This document shows positions 15,340 to 24,018 of a stretch of 64,000 bases of DNA, piece by piece. This DNA comes from JAKACA01 sp963735115 (GTDB taxonomy: Bacteria; Actinomycetota; Acidimicrobiia; Acidimicrobiales; Bog-793). Positions within the stretch are counted from its first letter, which is position 1; each line of letters starts with the position of its first letter. A program made the translations under genes and the position numbers. Where the stretch lies: the NCBI GenBank assembly GCA_963735115.1, contig CAVTJR010000001.1:62001-126000 (forward strand), written 5' to 3'. The notes under the pieces were generated by a model, which worked only from the letters and a program-made list of their open reading frames with translations, did not search any database and was not told the DNA's origin.

Positions 15340-16200
15340 CTAGCGGCGCCAGGTCAACCCTCGCTCTTCGAGAACGTGTGCGAGCACGCTCGGCACGTCG
15401 GAGATGATGCCGTCAACCCCGACGTCGCACAGCCGCCCCATCTCCTCGCGATCGTTCACCGTCCACGGGTGCACGGCGAAACCGTTGGCGTGCGCTGCAT
15501 TCACAAAAGCCTCGTCGACGACGAGGATGTCGTGGTAGCGGGCGGGGACCTGCAAGGCCAGGTGGCGCTGCAGGCTGTCGGGCGGAGCATCGCCGGCGTG
15601 GATGGCTCGATAGAACTCCGCCACGGCCAGTGTGCCCGCCGAGGTGGCGATCTCAGGGGCGTACTCCTTGAACCGGTCCGTGGCGGCGTCGATGAACGAA
15701 GCGACGATGACGTCCTCGGTCCGCCCCCGCTCTCGGATCAGGTCGGCCAACGCTCGCTCGTAGCCCGCCACGTCGGGTGTCGTGCGCTTGATGTCGAGAT
15801 TGAGCGGGATCCCCTCGGTGACGTCGAAGACCTCGCTGAGCGTGGCAATCCCGTAACGGCGATCGGCCGGCGCACGCCCTCGCATCGGATAGTCGGCCGG
15901 GCTGCGGTCGTGCTGGACGTCCTCGCCCGGGACGAACCAGTAGGCGTTGTCGAGCCCTGACAGCTCGGCGAGGGTGTGACTGACGATCTCGCCGGTGATG
16001 TTCGTGGTCCGGTCGAGCGTGGGATCGTGGCTGACGACGAGATGGCCGTCGGCGGTGGCGTGCACGTCGAGCTCGATGGCGGTGGCGCCGTGCGCCATCG
16101 CCTCGGTGATGGCGTGCAGCGTGCTCGACGGGTTCTCCCTCGCTCCGCCCTGATGGGCGAAGCAGATCACACGGCGATCCAGCCAGGGGTTCTCCCGCAC
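15340..16200 (-). CDS. Glycerophosphodiester phosphodiesterase
   Basis: 286 residues from GTG 16200. It hydrolyses glycerophosphodiesters to glycerol-3-phosphate and an alcohol. The TIM-barrel catalytic set is visible: AHQGGARENPSSTL (first His), ELDVHATADGHLVVSHD (Glu, Asp, second His), then NLDIKR and the C-terminal HPWTVND ... GVDGIISDVPSV. The family is usually cytosolic or secreted. No signal peptide is present here, so it is probably cytosolic. It converges with the bL37 gene. Confidence 0.9.
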   Translation of the reverse strand: MRENPWLDRRVICFAHQGGARENPSSTLHAITEAMAHGATAIELDVHATADGHLVVSHDPTLDRTTNITGEIVSHTLAELSGLDNAYWFVPGEDVQHDRSPADYPMRGRAPADRRYGIATLSEVFDVTEGIPLNLDIKRTTPDVAGYERALADLIRERGRTEDVIVASFIDAATDRFKEYAPEIATSAGTLAVAEFYRAIHAGDAPPDSLQRHLALQVPARYHDILVVDEAFVNAAHANGFAVHPWTVNDREEMGRLCDVGVDGIISDVPSVLAHVLEERGLTWRR

Positions 16201-16276
16201 GTCGAGTGTTCTACCAGCTCGCTGCGAAGCCGAGGCTGATCATCAATGCCCCGGCGGGAACTAACGTCGAGCCGCC

Positions 16277-16882
16277 ATGATCGATCACATCCTCCTCGAT
16301 GTCATCGGGGCGGTCCGCGACGCCTTCGAGGGCGCTCTGCTCGAGCAGCAGGCCGTCGAGGAGCGTTTCCAAGTCGATGTCTTCCTCGGGGATCTCTCCT
16401 TCGAGACGTCCTACAGCCTGCCCGGCGAGGGCAACCCGGCCCGGGTGCGCGCCGATCTCACGCTCGACTGGCCGACCTGGAGCCAGAGCGCCTACCGGTC
16501 ATGGTCGATCGGGGAGACTCCGGCCGAGCCACCCGAGCTCATCATGGAGCTGGCTTTCCGCCTGCAGCACCTCGTTGGCGCCCCCAAGGTCGACAAGGTG
16601 CTCTCCGTGCTCGACGCCGAAGGACCCGAGATCGGCACCGAGCGCCTGGAACGGGCGGCGCCGACTCTCGAGCAGTCCTTCGACGGCCTGCCGGAGCCCA
16701 CCTGCGCCTTTGAGGTGGCCTACCAGGGCAGCCTCCGCCTCGACGACGCCACGCTAGAGGACCCCTCAAAGCTCGATGACCAGATCGCCGGCCTCGCCCG
16801 TTGGGTGGCGAGCGCCCTCGTACGCCTGGCCGACCTGCAGCTGGCCTTCAGGCCGCCCGAGGAGGACAGCCACCCCGCCTGA
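16277..16882 (+). CDS. Conserved hypothetical protein
   Basis: 201 residues from ATG 16277. It is acidic with no membrane segment or signal peptide. Recognisable blocks are VDVFLGDLSFETSYSLPGEG, DLTLDWPTWSQSAYRSW and PPELIMELAFRLQHL. I do not know a family with a function. It has normal coding character, is conserved-looking and is well separated from its neighbours. It converges with the PfkB kinase gene downstream. Confidence 0.7.
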   Translation: MIDHILLDVIGAVRDAFEGALLEQQAVEERFQVDVFLGDLSFETSYSLPGEGNPARVRADLTLDWPTWSQSAYRSWSIGETPAEPPELIMELAFRLQHLVGAPKVDKVLSVLDAEGPEIGTERLERAAPTLEQSFDGLPEPTCAFEVAYQGSLRLDDATLEDPSKLDDQIAGLARWVASALVRLADLQLAFRPPEEDSHPA

Positions 16883-16947
16883 AGGCACCATCGTGCCCGA
16901 GGACGAAGACGCTGCCCCGAGGCGCCCTGGTGAGCACAGGCGTGCCC

Positions 16948-17985
16948 TTAGTGGGGTGTCAGACGCCCGCCGGCCGCTGCACGCAGGCTGATCGCCGGGC
17001 GAGCTCCGAGATGGCTGATGACCTCGGCGGCGGCAAGACTCCCGAGCCCGAGGGCCGCCTCTGGCCCGAGCCCGTGGGTGAGGCCGTAGAGGCACCCGGC
17101 GGCGAACAAGTCACCCGCCCCGGTCGTGTCCTGCACACGCTCGACTTCGTCGGCCTCGATGACGATCTCGTCACCCGGTGTGATGGCCATGGCGCCGGCG
17201 GCACCGAGTGTGATGACCGCCACCGCCCCCGGCCTGCGCAAGCGAGCGACCGCCTCGGCCCGAGTCGTCGCCCCGGTGAGCATCCTCGCCTCTTCCTCGT
17301 TGCCGAAGAGAACATCGACGGTGCCGCCGAACACGAGCTCACGGACGCGGGCAGCGTGGCGGTCCACGACGAAGGGATCCGACAGTGAGAGCGACACCAG
17401 CGTGGAAGCGTCCTTGGCGAGCTCGAGCGTTCTCGTGACCGCAGCCGCGGCGGGCGCGGAATCGAGCAGATAACCCTCGACGTAGACGACCTCCGCTCGA
17501 TCGAGCCCCACCCGCTCGATCGACGAGAGCGACACGTGGCTGGCGGCCCCGAGACTTGTCGCCATCGAGCGCTCGCCACCGTCGGAGATGAGCACATGAG
17601 AGAGCCCCGTAGGTATGCCGCTCTGGACGATGTCGACAGCGCAGTGCACCCCAGCGCGCGCCAAGTCGGAGGCATACCACGCTCCCGGCCCGTCGTCGCC
17701 GACGGCGCCCGCGAAGGCGGGCGAGCCTCCGAGAGAGGCGATCCCGGCTGCAGTATTGGCCGCAGATCCGCCGGCAACCTCGTCCCAGGGAGAAAACGCC
17801 CTCCCGATCTCACCGGCGCGCACGGCGTCCACGAGCGTCATACCGCCCGCATCCACGCCGGCAGCGCGCACGTCGTCGAGGCTGGCGTACGCCAGCCGAT
17901 CGACGAGGGCGTGGCCGACGCACAAGACGTCGATCGGCCGATCGGGGAGATCCTTCGCCCCAAAGGGCCATCGTGGATCGAGCAC
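16948..17985 (-). CDS. PfkB-family kinase, adenosine-kinase-like
   Basis: 345 residues from GTG 17985. A longer frame to 18039 would overlap the divergent pepN start and is disfavoured. It starts DRPIDVLCVGHALVDRLAY. The first PfkB signature is GGSAANTAAGIASLGGSPAF and the second is QDTTGAGDLFAAGCLYGL with the catalytic Asp. The layout resembles adenosine or ribokinase-like enzymes of actinobacteria. The exact substrate (adenosine, ribose or another nucleoside) is not shown by the sequence. Divergent from pepN with about 50 bases between starts. Confidence 0.85.
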   Translation of the reverse strand: MLDPRWPFGAKDLPDRPIDVLCVGHALVDRLAYASLDDVRAAGVDAGGMTLVDAVRAGEIGRAFSPWDEVAGGSAANTAAGIASLGGSPAFAGAVGDDGPGAWYASDLARAGVHCAVDIVQSGIPTGLSHVLISDGGERSMATSLGAASHVSLSSIERVGLDRAEVVYVEGYLLDSAPAAAAVTRTLELAKDASTLVSLSLSDPFVVDRHAARVRELVFGGTVDVLFGNEEEARMLTGATTRAEAVARLRRPGAVAVITLGAAGAMAITPGDEIVIEADEVERVQDTTGAGDLFAAGCLYGLTHGLGPEAALGLGSLAAAEVISHLGARPAISLRAAAGGRLTPH

Positions 17986-18037
17986 GGGCCGAGACGGTAG
18001 CGCCTTCGAACACGCACTGCCGCAGTAGCCTTCCGGC

Positions 18038-20686
18038 ATGACGATCGAGAAGCGCAGCGACGCCGACTTCCGCTTGTCGCGAACGGTGCTCCCCCGTCGT
18101 TACTCCCTTCAATTGTCGCCGGACCTCGGCTCTGCCACCTTCTCCGGCGCCGTCGTCATCGAAATCGACGTCGTCGAGCCTGTCTCCGAGATCGTCTGCA
18201 ACGCCGCCGAGCTGACCGTGTCAGCCGCAACCTTGCGACCCTCCCACGCCGACGTCGTCGCGATCCTGGATGTGAGCCTCGACGAAGCGCTCGAACGCGT
18301 CACCTTTCATGGCCCCGGCGTCATCGAGCCCGGTTCCTACTTGCTCGAATGCGCCTTTGCCGGGGTGCTGAACGACAAACTGCGGGGCTTCTATCGGAGC
18401 CGCTTCACCGATCCCGACGGCAACGACCACTGGCTGGCGACAACCCACTTCGAGTCCACGGACGCCCGGCGGGCGTTCCCCTGTTTCGACGAACCGGACC
18501 TGAAGGCCGTCTTCTCGGTCGCTCTCGAGGTCGACGAGAAGCTTCTCGCCGTGTCCAACGGCGCCGAGACCTCCGTCAGGTTCTTGGGTGACGGCCGCAA
18601 GCGCGTCGAGTTCGAGGACACCATCATCATGTCGACCTACCTTGTGTGCGTCGTCGTGGGGCCGCTCGAGGCAAGCCCGGCCGAATACTCGTGCGGCATC
18701 CCCATCCGGGTCATCACACCGATCGGCAAGCTTCACCTCACCTCCTTCGCCCTCGAGGTCGCCGTCCACGCGCTCGCGTGGTACACCGAGTACTTCGACC
18801 TGCCCTACCCGGCGTCGAAGCTCGACCTCGTCGACATCCCGGACTTCGGGCAGGGTGCCATGGAGAACCTCGGATGCGTCACCTTCCGGGAAACGGATCT
18901 ACTGTGCGATCCGGCGACTGCGTCGGTCTCCGAGCTCACTCGCATCGCCGAGGTGATCGAGCACGAGATCGCCCACATGTGGTTCGGGGACCTCGTCACG
19001 ATGAAGTGGTGGAACGGGATCTGGCTGAACGAGGCCTTCGCCACCTTCATGAGCATCTGCTGCCTGGACGACTTCCGGCCCGAATGGCGCCGTTGGGTGT
19101 CGTTCGGGCGTGAGAAGGATTACGCCCTCTCGATCGACGCCCTTCACTCGACCCGCCCCATCGAATTCGACGTCCGCGCCCCCGACGAGGCCGAGGCGAT
19201 GTTCGACGCCCTCACCTACTTGAAGGGTGGCAACGTCCTGCGGATGCTCGAGCAGTACCTTGGCACCGCCCGCTTTTGCACCGGTGTCCGTCGCTACCTC
19301 GCCACCCATCAGTACGCCAACACCGAGACGACAAATCTCTGGGACGCCATCGAGTCGGCAGCCGAGGGCGAGCCGGTGCGGGCGCTCATGGACAGCTGGA
19401 TATTCCAAGGGGGCACCCCGCTCGTGACGGCGCGCCGCGTGGGCGACGAGCTCGAGCTCACGCAGGAGCCGTTCTCCTGGCTCCCGCTGGCAGAGTACGA
19501 GCAGTCCCACGAGGAGCCGTCCGCCATCGGGCAGGACTGGATCATCCCGATCCGCCTGGCCGAGCGTGCGCCCGGCACCACCCCCCGGCCCGATGGTGGT
19601 CCCGGGCCGGTGCAGGCGGTCCTTCTCGGCCCGGCCCCGTACGCCACCCAACCGCTCGTCCTGCCGACCGGCGACGGGCTCGTTGTCGTCAACGCCGGCG
19701 GATCGGGCACCTACCGGTTGCGTTACCACGGTCCGTTGCTCGAGCAGATCTGCTCCAACCTGCACAGCCTCACCGCCCTGGAACGTTTCAACGTCGTCTC
19801 CGACACCTGGGCGGCCACATTGGCGCGGGTGTCGCCCCTCGACGACTTCCTCGCCCTCGCCAAGAGCCTGCAAGGTGAGGATGACCCGAACGTCTGGGCT
19901 GTCGTCATCGGCGCTATCGGGATGCTGGACCTCGCGGTTGCCGCCGACGACCGCCGAGCGCTCGAACAGCGCACGCGGGGGCTGTTCGGTCCGGAGTTGG
20001 AGCGACTGGGTTTCGAGCCGAGGGCGGGCGACACTCAAGAGGTGGCACGGGCTCGCTCCGCCTTCGTGAGCGTTCTCGGCACGATCGGTGCGGACGAGGG
20101 CGTACGCGCCGAGGCGCACGCCGCCTTCGAGGCGGCCGACGGGGGCGGCAAGCCGTTGCCCGGTGACACCGCAGAGGCCATCCTGCAGGTCGTGGCGTAC
20201 TCGGGCGGGCGGGCCGAATTCAACGTCATGCGGGATCGCGTCCTGCGCCCGATCGACCCCATCGACCAGTCGCGGCACCTCTTCGCCGTCGCCTGCACGC
20301 GGGTGCCCGAGCTCGCCGCCGAGCTGCGGGAGATGTGCCTCGACGAGGTACGCTCCCAAGACGCCCCCTACGTGCTCCGCATGCTGCTCGGGAGCCGGGC
20401 CAACGGGCCGGCGACCTGGGACTTCATCACGCGGCACTGGGACGATCTGAAGGACCGCTTCGCCACGCACGCCGTACCGACGATGCTCGGCGGTATCTCA
20501 CGCCTCGCCGACCTCGACGGCGACGGCAACGCCATCCTCGCCCGCAGTGTCGAGGCATTCCTCGCCGAGCACCCCCTTGGCGGCCATCAGCGGACCATCC
20601 ACCAGCATCTGGAGCGACTCGAGGTCAACGTGGGCTTCGTGCGGGAGCAGCGGCCGACGCTCGGCGAACTGCTCGCCAAGTCCTAG
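18038..20686 (+). CDS. pepN: M1-family aminopeptidase N
   Basis: 882 residues. It is a zinc aminopeptidase removing N-terminal residues from peptides in the cytosol. The GAMEN exopeptidase motif is at about residue 272. The zinc motif HEIAHMWFGDL is at about 309, with the third ligand Glu in NEAFATF at about 331. The beta-barrel N-terminal domain (residues about 10-210) and ERAP1-like helical C-terminal domain (about 530-880) are both present, so the length is complete. The motif CFDEPDLKA, common in the family, is visible near residue 150. Confidence 0.95.
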   Translation: MTIEKRSDADFRLSRTVLPRRYSLQLSPDLGSATFSGAVVIEIDVVEPVSEIVCNAAELTVSAATLRPSHADVVAILDVSLDEALERVTFHGPGVIEPGSYLLECAFAGVLNDKLRGFYRSRFTDPDGNDHWLATTHFESTDARRAFPCFDEPDLKAVFSVALEVDEKLLAVSNGAETSVRFLGDGRKRVEFEDTIIMSTYLVCVVVGPLEASPAEYSCGIPIRVITPIGKLHLTSFALEVAVHALAWYTEYFDLPYPASKLDLVDIPDFGQGAMENLGCVTFRETDLLCDPATASVSELTRIAEVIEHEIAHMWFGDLVTMKWWNGIWLNEAFATFMSICCLDDFRPEWRRWVSFGREKDYALSIDALHSTRPIEFDVRAPDEAEAMFDALTYLKGGNVLRMLEQYLGTARFCTGVRRYLATHQYANTETTNLWDAIESAAEGEPVRALMDSWIFQGGTPLVTARRVGDELELTQEPFSWLPLAEYEQSHEEPSAIGQDWIIPIRLAERAPGTTPRPDGGPGPVQAVLLGPAPYATQPLVLPTGDGLVVVNAGGSGTYRLRYHGPLLEQICSNLHSLTALERFNVVSDTWAATLARVSPLDDFLALAKSLQGEDDPNVWAVVIGAIGMLDLAVAADDRRALEQRTRGLFGPELERLGFEPRAGDTQEVARARSAFVSVLGTIGADEGVRAEAHAAFEAADGGGKPLPGDTAEAILQVVAYSGGRAEFNVMRDRVLRPIDPIDQSRHLFAVACTRVPELAAELREMCLDEVRSQDAPYVLRMLLGSRANGPATWDFITRHWDDLKDRFATHAVPTMLGGISRLADLDGDGNAILARSVEAFLAEHPLGGHQRTIHQHLERLEVNVGFVREQRPTLGELLAKS

Positions 20687-20814
20687 GACGGCGCGGCGCG
20701 GTGCGGCGCCGTGCGGCGGGCTTTGTCGGCGAGCACGGACGGGGCGGCGCCACGGCCGGGGGCGGCGCCACAAACGTCGGCAGCTTGGTCGCTCTCGAGG
20801 ACTGCTGAGCGATT

Positions 20815-21408
20815 GTGAACCTCGCGCTCGCCGCCACGACGACGGTGCTGGTCATCCCGGCCGAGCTGCCGGACAAGACGTTCATCTCATGCATCGTGCT
20901 GGCGTCTCGCAACAAGGCGCTGCCCGTCTGGATCGGTGGCGCCCTCGCCCTCACCGTGCAGGCGCTGTTGGCCGTCGTGGCCGGTGGGCTGCTGGCGCTG
21001 CTGCCGCACACGACGGTGAAGATCGTGGTGGCGGTGCTGTTCATGGCCGGTGCCGCCTACCTCATCTTCGTGCCCGAGGAGGCGGAGCAGGAGAAGGGTG
21101 AGCGCCTCGGCGACCGCGCCGTCGCGGTGGCCTCGGACTGGCGAGTCTTCTTCACCACCTTCACGATCGTCGCCCTCGCCGAGTTCGGCGACATCACTCA
21201 GATCCTCATCGCCAACCTGACTGCTCGCTACCGTGACCCTGTGGCGGTGTTCCTCGGGGCGACGGTGGGTTTCTGGATCGTGTCCGGCCTCGGCGTGCTG
21301 GCGGGCCGCACGATCACCCGCGTCGTGCCCTTGAGCATCGTGCGCCGGCTGTCGGGGTGCCTGCTCCTCGGCTTCGGCGTCTGGACGATCGTCAGCATCG
21401 TGAAGTGA
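20815..21408 (+). CDS. UPF0016 / TMEM165-GDT1 family cation transporter
   Basis: 197 residues from GTG 20815. It has six hydrophobic helices in two homologous halves. The family signature E-x-G-D-K-T/S appears as AELPDKTFIS in the first half and LAEFGDITQ in the second, so both acidic pairs are kept but Gly is Pro in the first copy. The family transports Mn2+ or Ca2+ out of the cytosol. The central loop is charged (EEAEQEKGERLGDRA). It is followed 7 bases later by a methyltransferase gene. Confidence 0.85.
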   Translation: MNLALAATTTVLVIPAELPDKTFISCIVLASRNKALPVWIGGALALTVQALLAVVAGGLLALLPHTTVKIVVAVLFMAGAAYLIFVPEEAEQEKGERLGDRAVAVASDWRVFFTTFTIVALAEFGDITQILIANLTARYRDPVAVFLGATVGFWIVSGLGVLAGRTITRVVPLSIVRRLSGCLLLGFGVWTIVSIVK

Positions 21409-21415
21409 TCTCACC

Positions 21416-22135
21416 GTGACAGACGGCTCCGCCCACAACGCCGCGGAACCAACAGCCGCCGCCACTCGCGTCCTCGAGGCCGCCCGCGCGACCACGGGCT
21501 TCATGCCTGACGACGAGGGTCGGGCGCTGGCGAGGGTGGCCGGTCTCGTGTGCGCCCTGCCCGAGGAGGGGGGTGCCGGGGCGATCATCGAGGTAGGTGC
21601 CTATTGCGGGCGCTCGACGCTCTACCTTGCCCACGGAGTGCTGGCGGCGCTCGCGGCCGGCGCCGGCCGATCGGACCCCGTCGTCTTCAGCGTCGACCAT
21701 CACCACGGCTCCGAGGAGAACCAAGCGGGCTGGGAGCACCACGACGCCACCCTCGTCAACCCAGAAACGGGTCGTCTCGACACCCTCCCGGCATGGCGCC
21801 GCGCCGTGGAGGAGGCGGGCGTCGAGGACCGCGTCGTCGGCCTGGTGGGCGACTCCCCTACGATCGCTGCCCGTTGGGCCATGCCCGCCGGCCTCGTCTT
21901 CATCGACGGGGGTCATGGTTCGGAGCCTGCTTGGGCGGACTACCACGGCTGGGCGCCGAAGGTGGCGGTCGGTGGCTGGTTGGCGATCCACGACGTCTTC
22001 CCGAACCCGGCGGACGGCGGGCGACCGCCCTACGAGCTGTACGTGCGGGCGCTCGAATCGGGGGCGTTTCTCGAGGAGAGCGACCTCGGATGCGGCAGCC
22101 TGCGGGTGTTGCGGCGGGTGGCGCCCGGGGGATGA
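21416..22135 (+). CDS. Class I SAM-dependent methyltransferase
   Basis: 239 residues from GTG 21416. Motif I is IIEVGAYCGRSTLYLA (about residues 58-73). A SVDHHHGSEEN acidic/histidine loop and FIDGGHGSEPAWADYHGW downstream resemble sugar- or macrolide-type (family 24-like) methyltransferases, in which His/Asp coordinate a metal. The substrate is unknown. The minus-strand toroid / methyltransferase / glycosyltransferase set converges on it from downstream, and it may belong to the same pathway. The 3' end enters a tandem array. Confidence 0.8.
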   Translation: MTDGSAHNAAEPTAAATRVLEAARATTGFMPDDEGRALARVAGLVCALPEEGGAGAIIEVGAYCGRSTLYLAHGVLAALAAGAGRSDPVVFSVDHHHGSEENQAGWEHHDATLVNPETGRLDTLPAWRRAVEEAGVEDRVVGLVGDSPTIAARWAMPAGLVFIDGGHGSEPAWADYHGWAPKVAVGGWLAIHDVFPNPADGGRPPYELYVRALESGAFLEESDLGCGSLRVLRRVAPGG

Positions 22136-22244
22136 GCGACGGCCGCGCCCGCGGGATGAGCGACGGCCGAAGGCCCGCGGGACGAGCGACGGCCGAAGGC
22201 CCGCTCAGGTCTGCTCAGGTCCGCTCGGGCTCGCTCAGGCTCGC
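22129..22244. repeat. Two adjoining tandem arrays between converging genes
   Basis: Three units of 24, 26 and 26 bp with the core GGGATGAGCGACGGCCG (22129-22152, 22153-22178, 22179-22204) run directly into four 10-bp units of the type TCAGGTCCGC (22205-22244). The arrays overlap the last codons of both flanking genes. Confidence 0.8.
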
Positions 22245-23308
22245 TCGTCCGCCTCGACGGACTCGTCGTCGAGGTCGAGCACCGTGCCGGCGGGCAACGA
22301 CCGGCCAAGGAACAACCCGGAGGCCGGTCCTTTGGCGTTCAGGGCATCGACCGCCAGGATCATGGCGGCGGCGGTGTAGCTGCTGCGCTCCTCCGGCGGG
22401 AAGCTCGACCGCTGCGGGTAGACGAGGCCGGTCATGTACGACCCGTCCGGGCAACGCTGGTCCTGCACCCATTCGAGTAGGGCGGCCGCCTGCGGCCGCC
22501 GGCCGAGGCCGAGGAGGGCCATGGCGCACTCGGCCGTCTCGGCCGCCGTCACCCAGTTCCCGTCGGACACGCAGCGCACGCCTCGGCCTTCGATCACGAG
22601 CTCCGACCAGCGCTCGTCGATCCGCTCGGCGCCACGCACCGGCTCGAGGGCGCCGGAGAGGACCGGGTAGTACCAGTCCATGGCGAAACGCTCCTTCGGC
22701 TCGAAGCGATCCGGCCCGTAGGCGACGGCGTGTCGCAGCCGCCCGGCGGCGAGCTCCCAGTCCGGGCGGTCGAGGCCGATGCGCTCGGCGCAGGCGACGG
22801 CGCAGCGCAGGCTGAAATAGGCCGATGACGACCCCGTGAGAAGGGCGTAGTCACCCGGCGTGCCGTCGGCGTCGACGGACCACGTCAGCTCGCCCCCCGG
22901 TTGCTGCCAGGCGAGCACGAAGTCGATGGCCGCCTCGATGACGGGCCAGAAGGACTCGATCACGCCGGTGTCGCCGGTGACGAGGTAGAGGTGCCAAATG
23001 CCGGTGGCGAGGTAGGCGCAGACGTTGGTGTCGCGTTTCGCGTCCTCGATCGACCCGTCGGGCCAGTAGTAGTTGTGCCAGGCGCCATCGGGCAGCTGGG
23101 TGCCACGGAGCCACTCGTAGGCGCGCACGGCGGCGTGCAGGCGTCCGGCGGTGGCGAGGGCCATGGCCGCCTCGACGTGGTTCCATGGATCGGCGTGGCC
23201 GCCCTCGAACCACTGCACCATCCCGTTCGGCAGCTGACAGGCCTCGATGGAGGCGGCGGTGGCGAGCACCTCGTCGGCCGTGAGCAGGCAGTCGGCGAAG
23301 CGGGTCAC
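22235..23308 (-). CDS. Alpha/alpha-toroid protein (often named prenyltransferase-like)
   Basis: 357 residues from GTG 23308, overlapping the upstream methyltransferase stop by GTGA; the frame stays open to 24070 but that part lies inside the neighbour. The sequence shows repeated helical hairpins with QLPNGMVQWFEGGHADPW, QLPDGAWHNYYWPDG, DTNVCAYLATGIWHLY and DQRCPDGSYMTGLVYPQ. These are the Q-x-x-D/N-G-x-W signatures of the terpenoid cyclase / glycosidase toroid fold. No DxDD cyclase motif is seen, so a true terpene cyclase is doubtful. It may act on a glycan. Translationally coupled to the methyltransferase and glycosyltransferase upstream. Confidence 0.75.
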   Translation of the reverse strand: MTRFADCLLTADEVLATAASIEACQLPNGMVQWFEGGHADPWNHVEAAMALATAGRLHAAVRAYEWLRGTQLPDGAWHNYYWPDGSIEDAKRDTNVCAYLATGIWHLYLVTGDTGVIESFWPVIEAAIDFVLAWQQPGGELTWSVDADGTPGDYALLTGSSSAYFSLRCAVACAERIGLDRPDWELAAGRLRHAVAYGPDRFEPKERFAMDWYYPVLSGALEPVRGAERIDERWSELVIEGRGVRCVSDGNWVTAAETAECAMALLGLGRRPQAAALLEWVQDQRCPDGSYMTGLVYPQRSSFPPEERSSYTAAAMILAVDALNAKGPASGLFLGRSLPAGTVLDLDDESVEADERA

Positions 23309-24018
23309 GAGGCGTGCTCCACGTACACGACGAAACTCTTGCCGATCCACGGGTTCAACAGCTGCTCCGAAAGGCGCGTGACCGCCGGCCTGCGCACGAT
23401 GTCCCACACGAGCAGCCGGTGATACGTCCGCACGAAAGGATGCTGCTCGTTGCTCGTCCCGACGAGGCACCTGAGCCACCAGTAAGGGCTGTGGAGCGCA
23501 TGGGCGTGGTGCGACCCGAGCAGGCGCAGGCCGGCCGACTCGAGCCGCCCGAGCAGCTGGCTTCGCCGGTAGATGCGGATGTGCCCGCCCGGCACGGAGT
23601 GGTACTCGTCCGACAGCGCCCAGTTGACCACCTCGGGGCCGTAGCGAGGCACCGTCACGGCCATGCGACCCGTCGGCTTCAGCACGCGGGCGAGCTCGGC
23701 CATCGCCACGTGGTCCTCGCCGAGGTGCTCGAGCACCTCGGCGGCGATCACCCGGTCGAAGCTGGCGTCGGGAAACGGCAGCCGGAAGGCGGTGCCCTGT
23801 ACCTCGAGGTGGGCGCCGGCTTCGGTGGTCTCGCCTGTCTCGGCCATGGCGCCCATGAGTCCGGCGACGCCCTTCAACTCGACGGCGTCGGCGTCGAAAG
23901 CCACGACCTTGGCGCCCAACCGGAAGCACTCGAAAGCGTGACGTCCTCCGCCGCAGCCGAGGTCGAGCACCAGCTCTCCGCTCTGCAACCCGAGGCGATC
24001 GAAGTCGACCGTCAGCAC
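23305..24018 (-). CDS. Class I SAM-dependent methyltransferase
   Basis: 237 residues from GTG 24018, which overlaps the glycosyltransferase stop. Motif I is VLDLGCGGGRHAFE, followed by acidic motif VVAFDAD, PFPDASFDRVIAAEVLEHL and LKPTGRMAVTVPR. This is the Methyltransf_11/UbiE-like pattern. It sits between the GT4 gene and the toroid gene with overlaps on both sides, so the three are coexpressed and likely modify one product. The substrate is unknown. Confidence 0.9.
   Translation of the reverse strand: MLTVDFDRLGLQSGELVLDLGCGGGRHAFECFRLGAKVVAFDADAVELKGVAGLMGAMAETGETTEAGAHLEVQGTAFRLPFPDASFDRVIAAEVLEHLGEDHVAMAELARVLKPTGRMAVTVPRYGPEVVNWALSDEYHSVPGGHIRIYRRSQLLGRLESAGLRLLGSHHAHALHSPYWWLRCLVGTSNEQHPFVRTYHRLLVWDIVRRPAVTRLSEQLLNPWIGKSFVVYVEHAS

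Noticed and set aside
18899..20470. Minus-strand frame of 523 codons
   Set aside because: Antisense to pepN, which carries GAMEN and HEIAH motifs.
20687..20814. GC-rich palindromes after pepN as an intrinsic terminator
   Set aside because: Short GGCGCC palindromes are present but no stable stem followed by a T-run, so a terminator cannot be supported.
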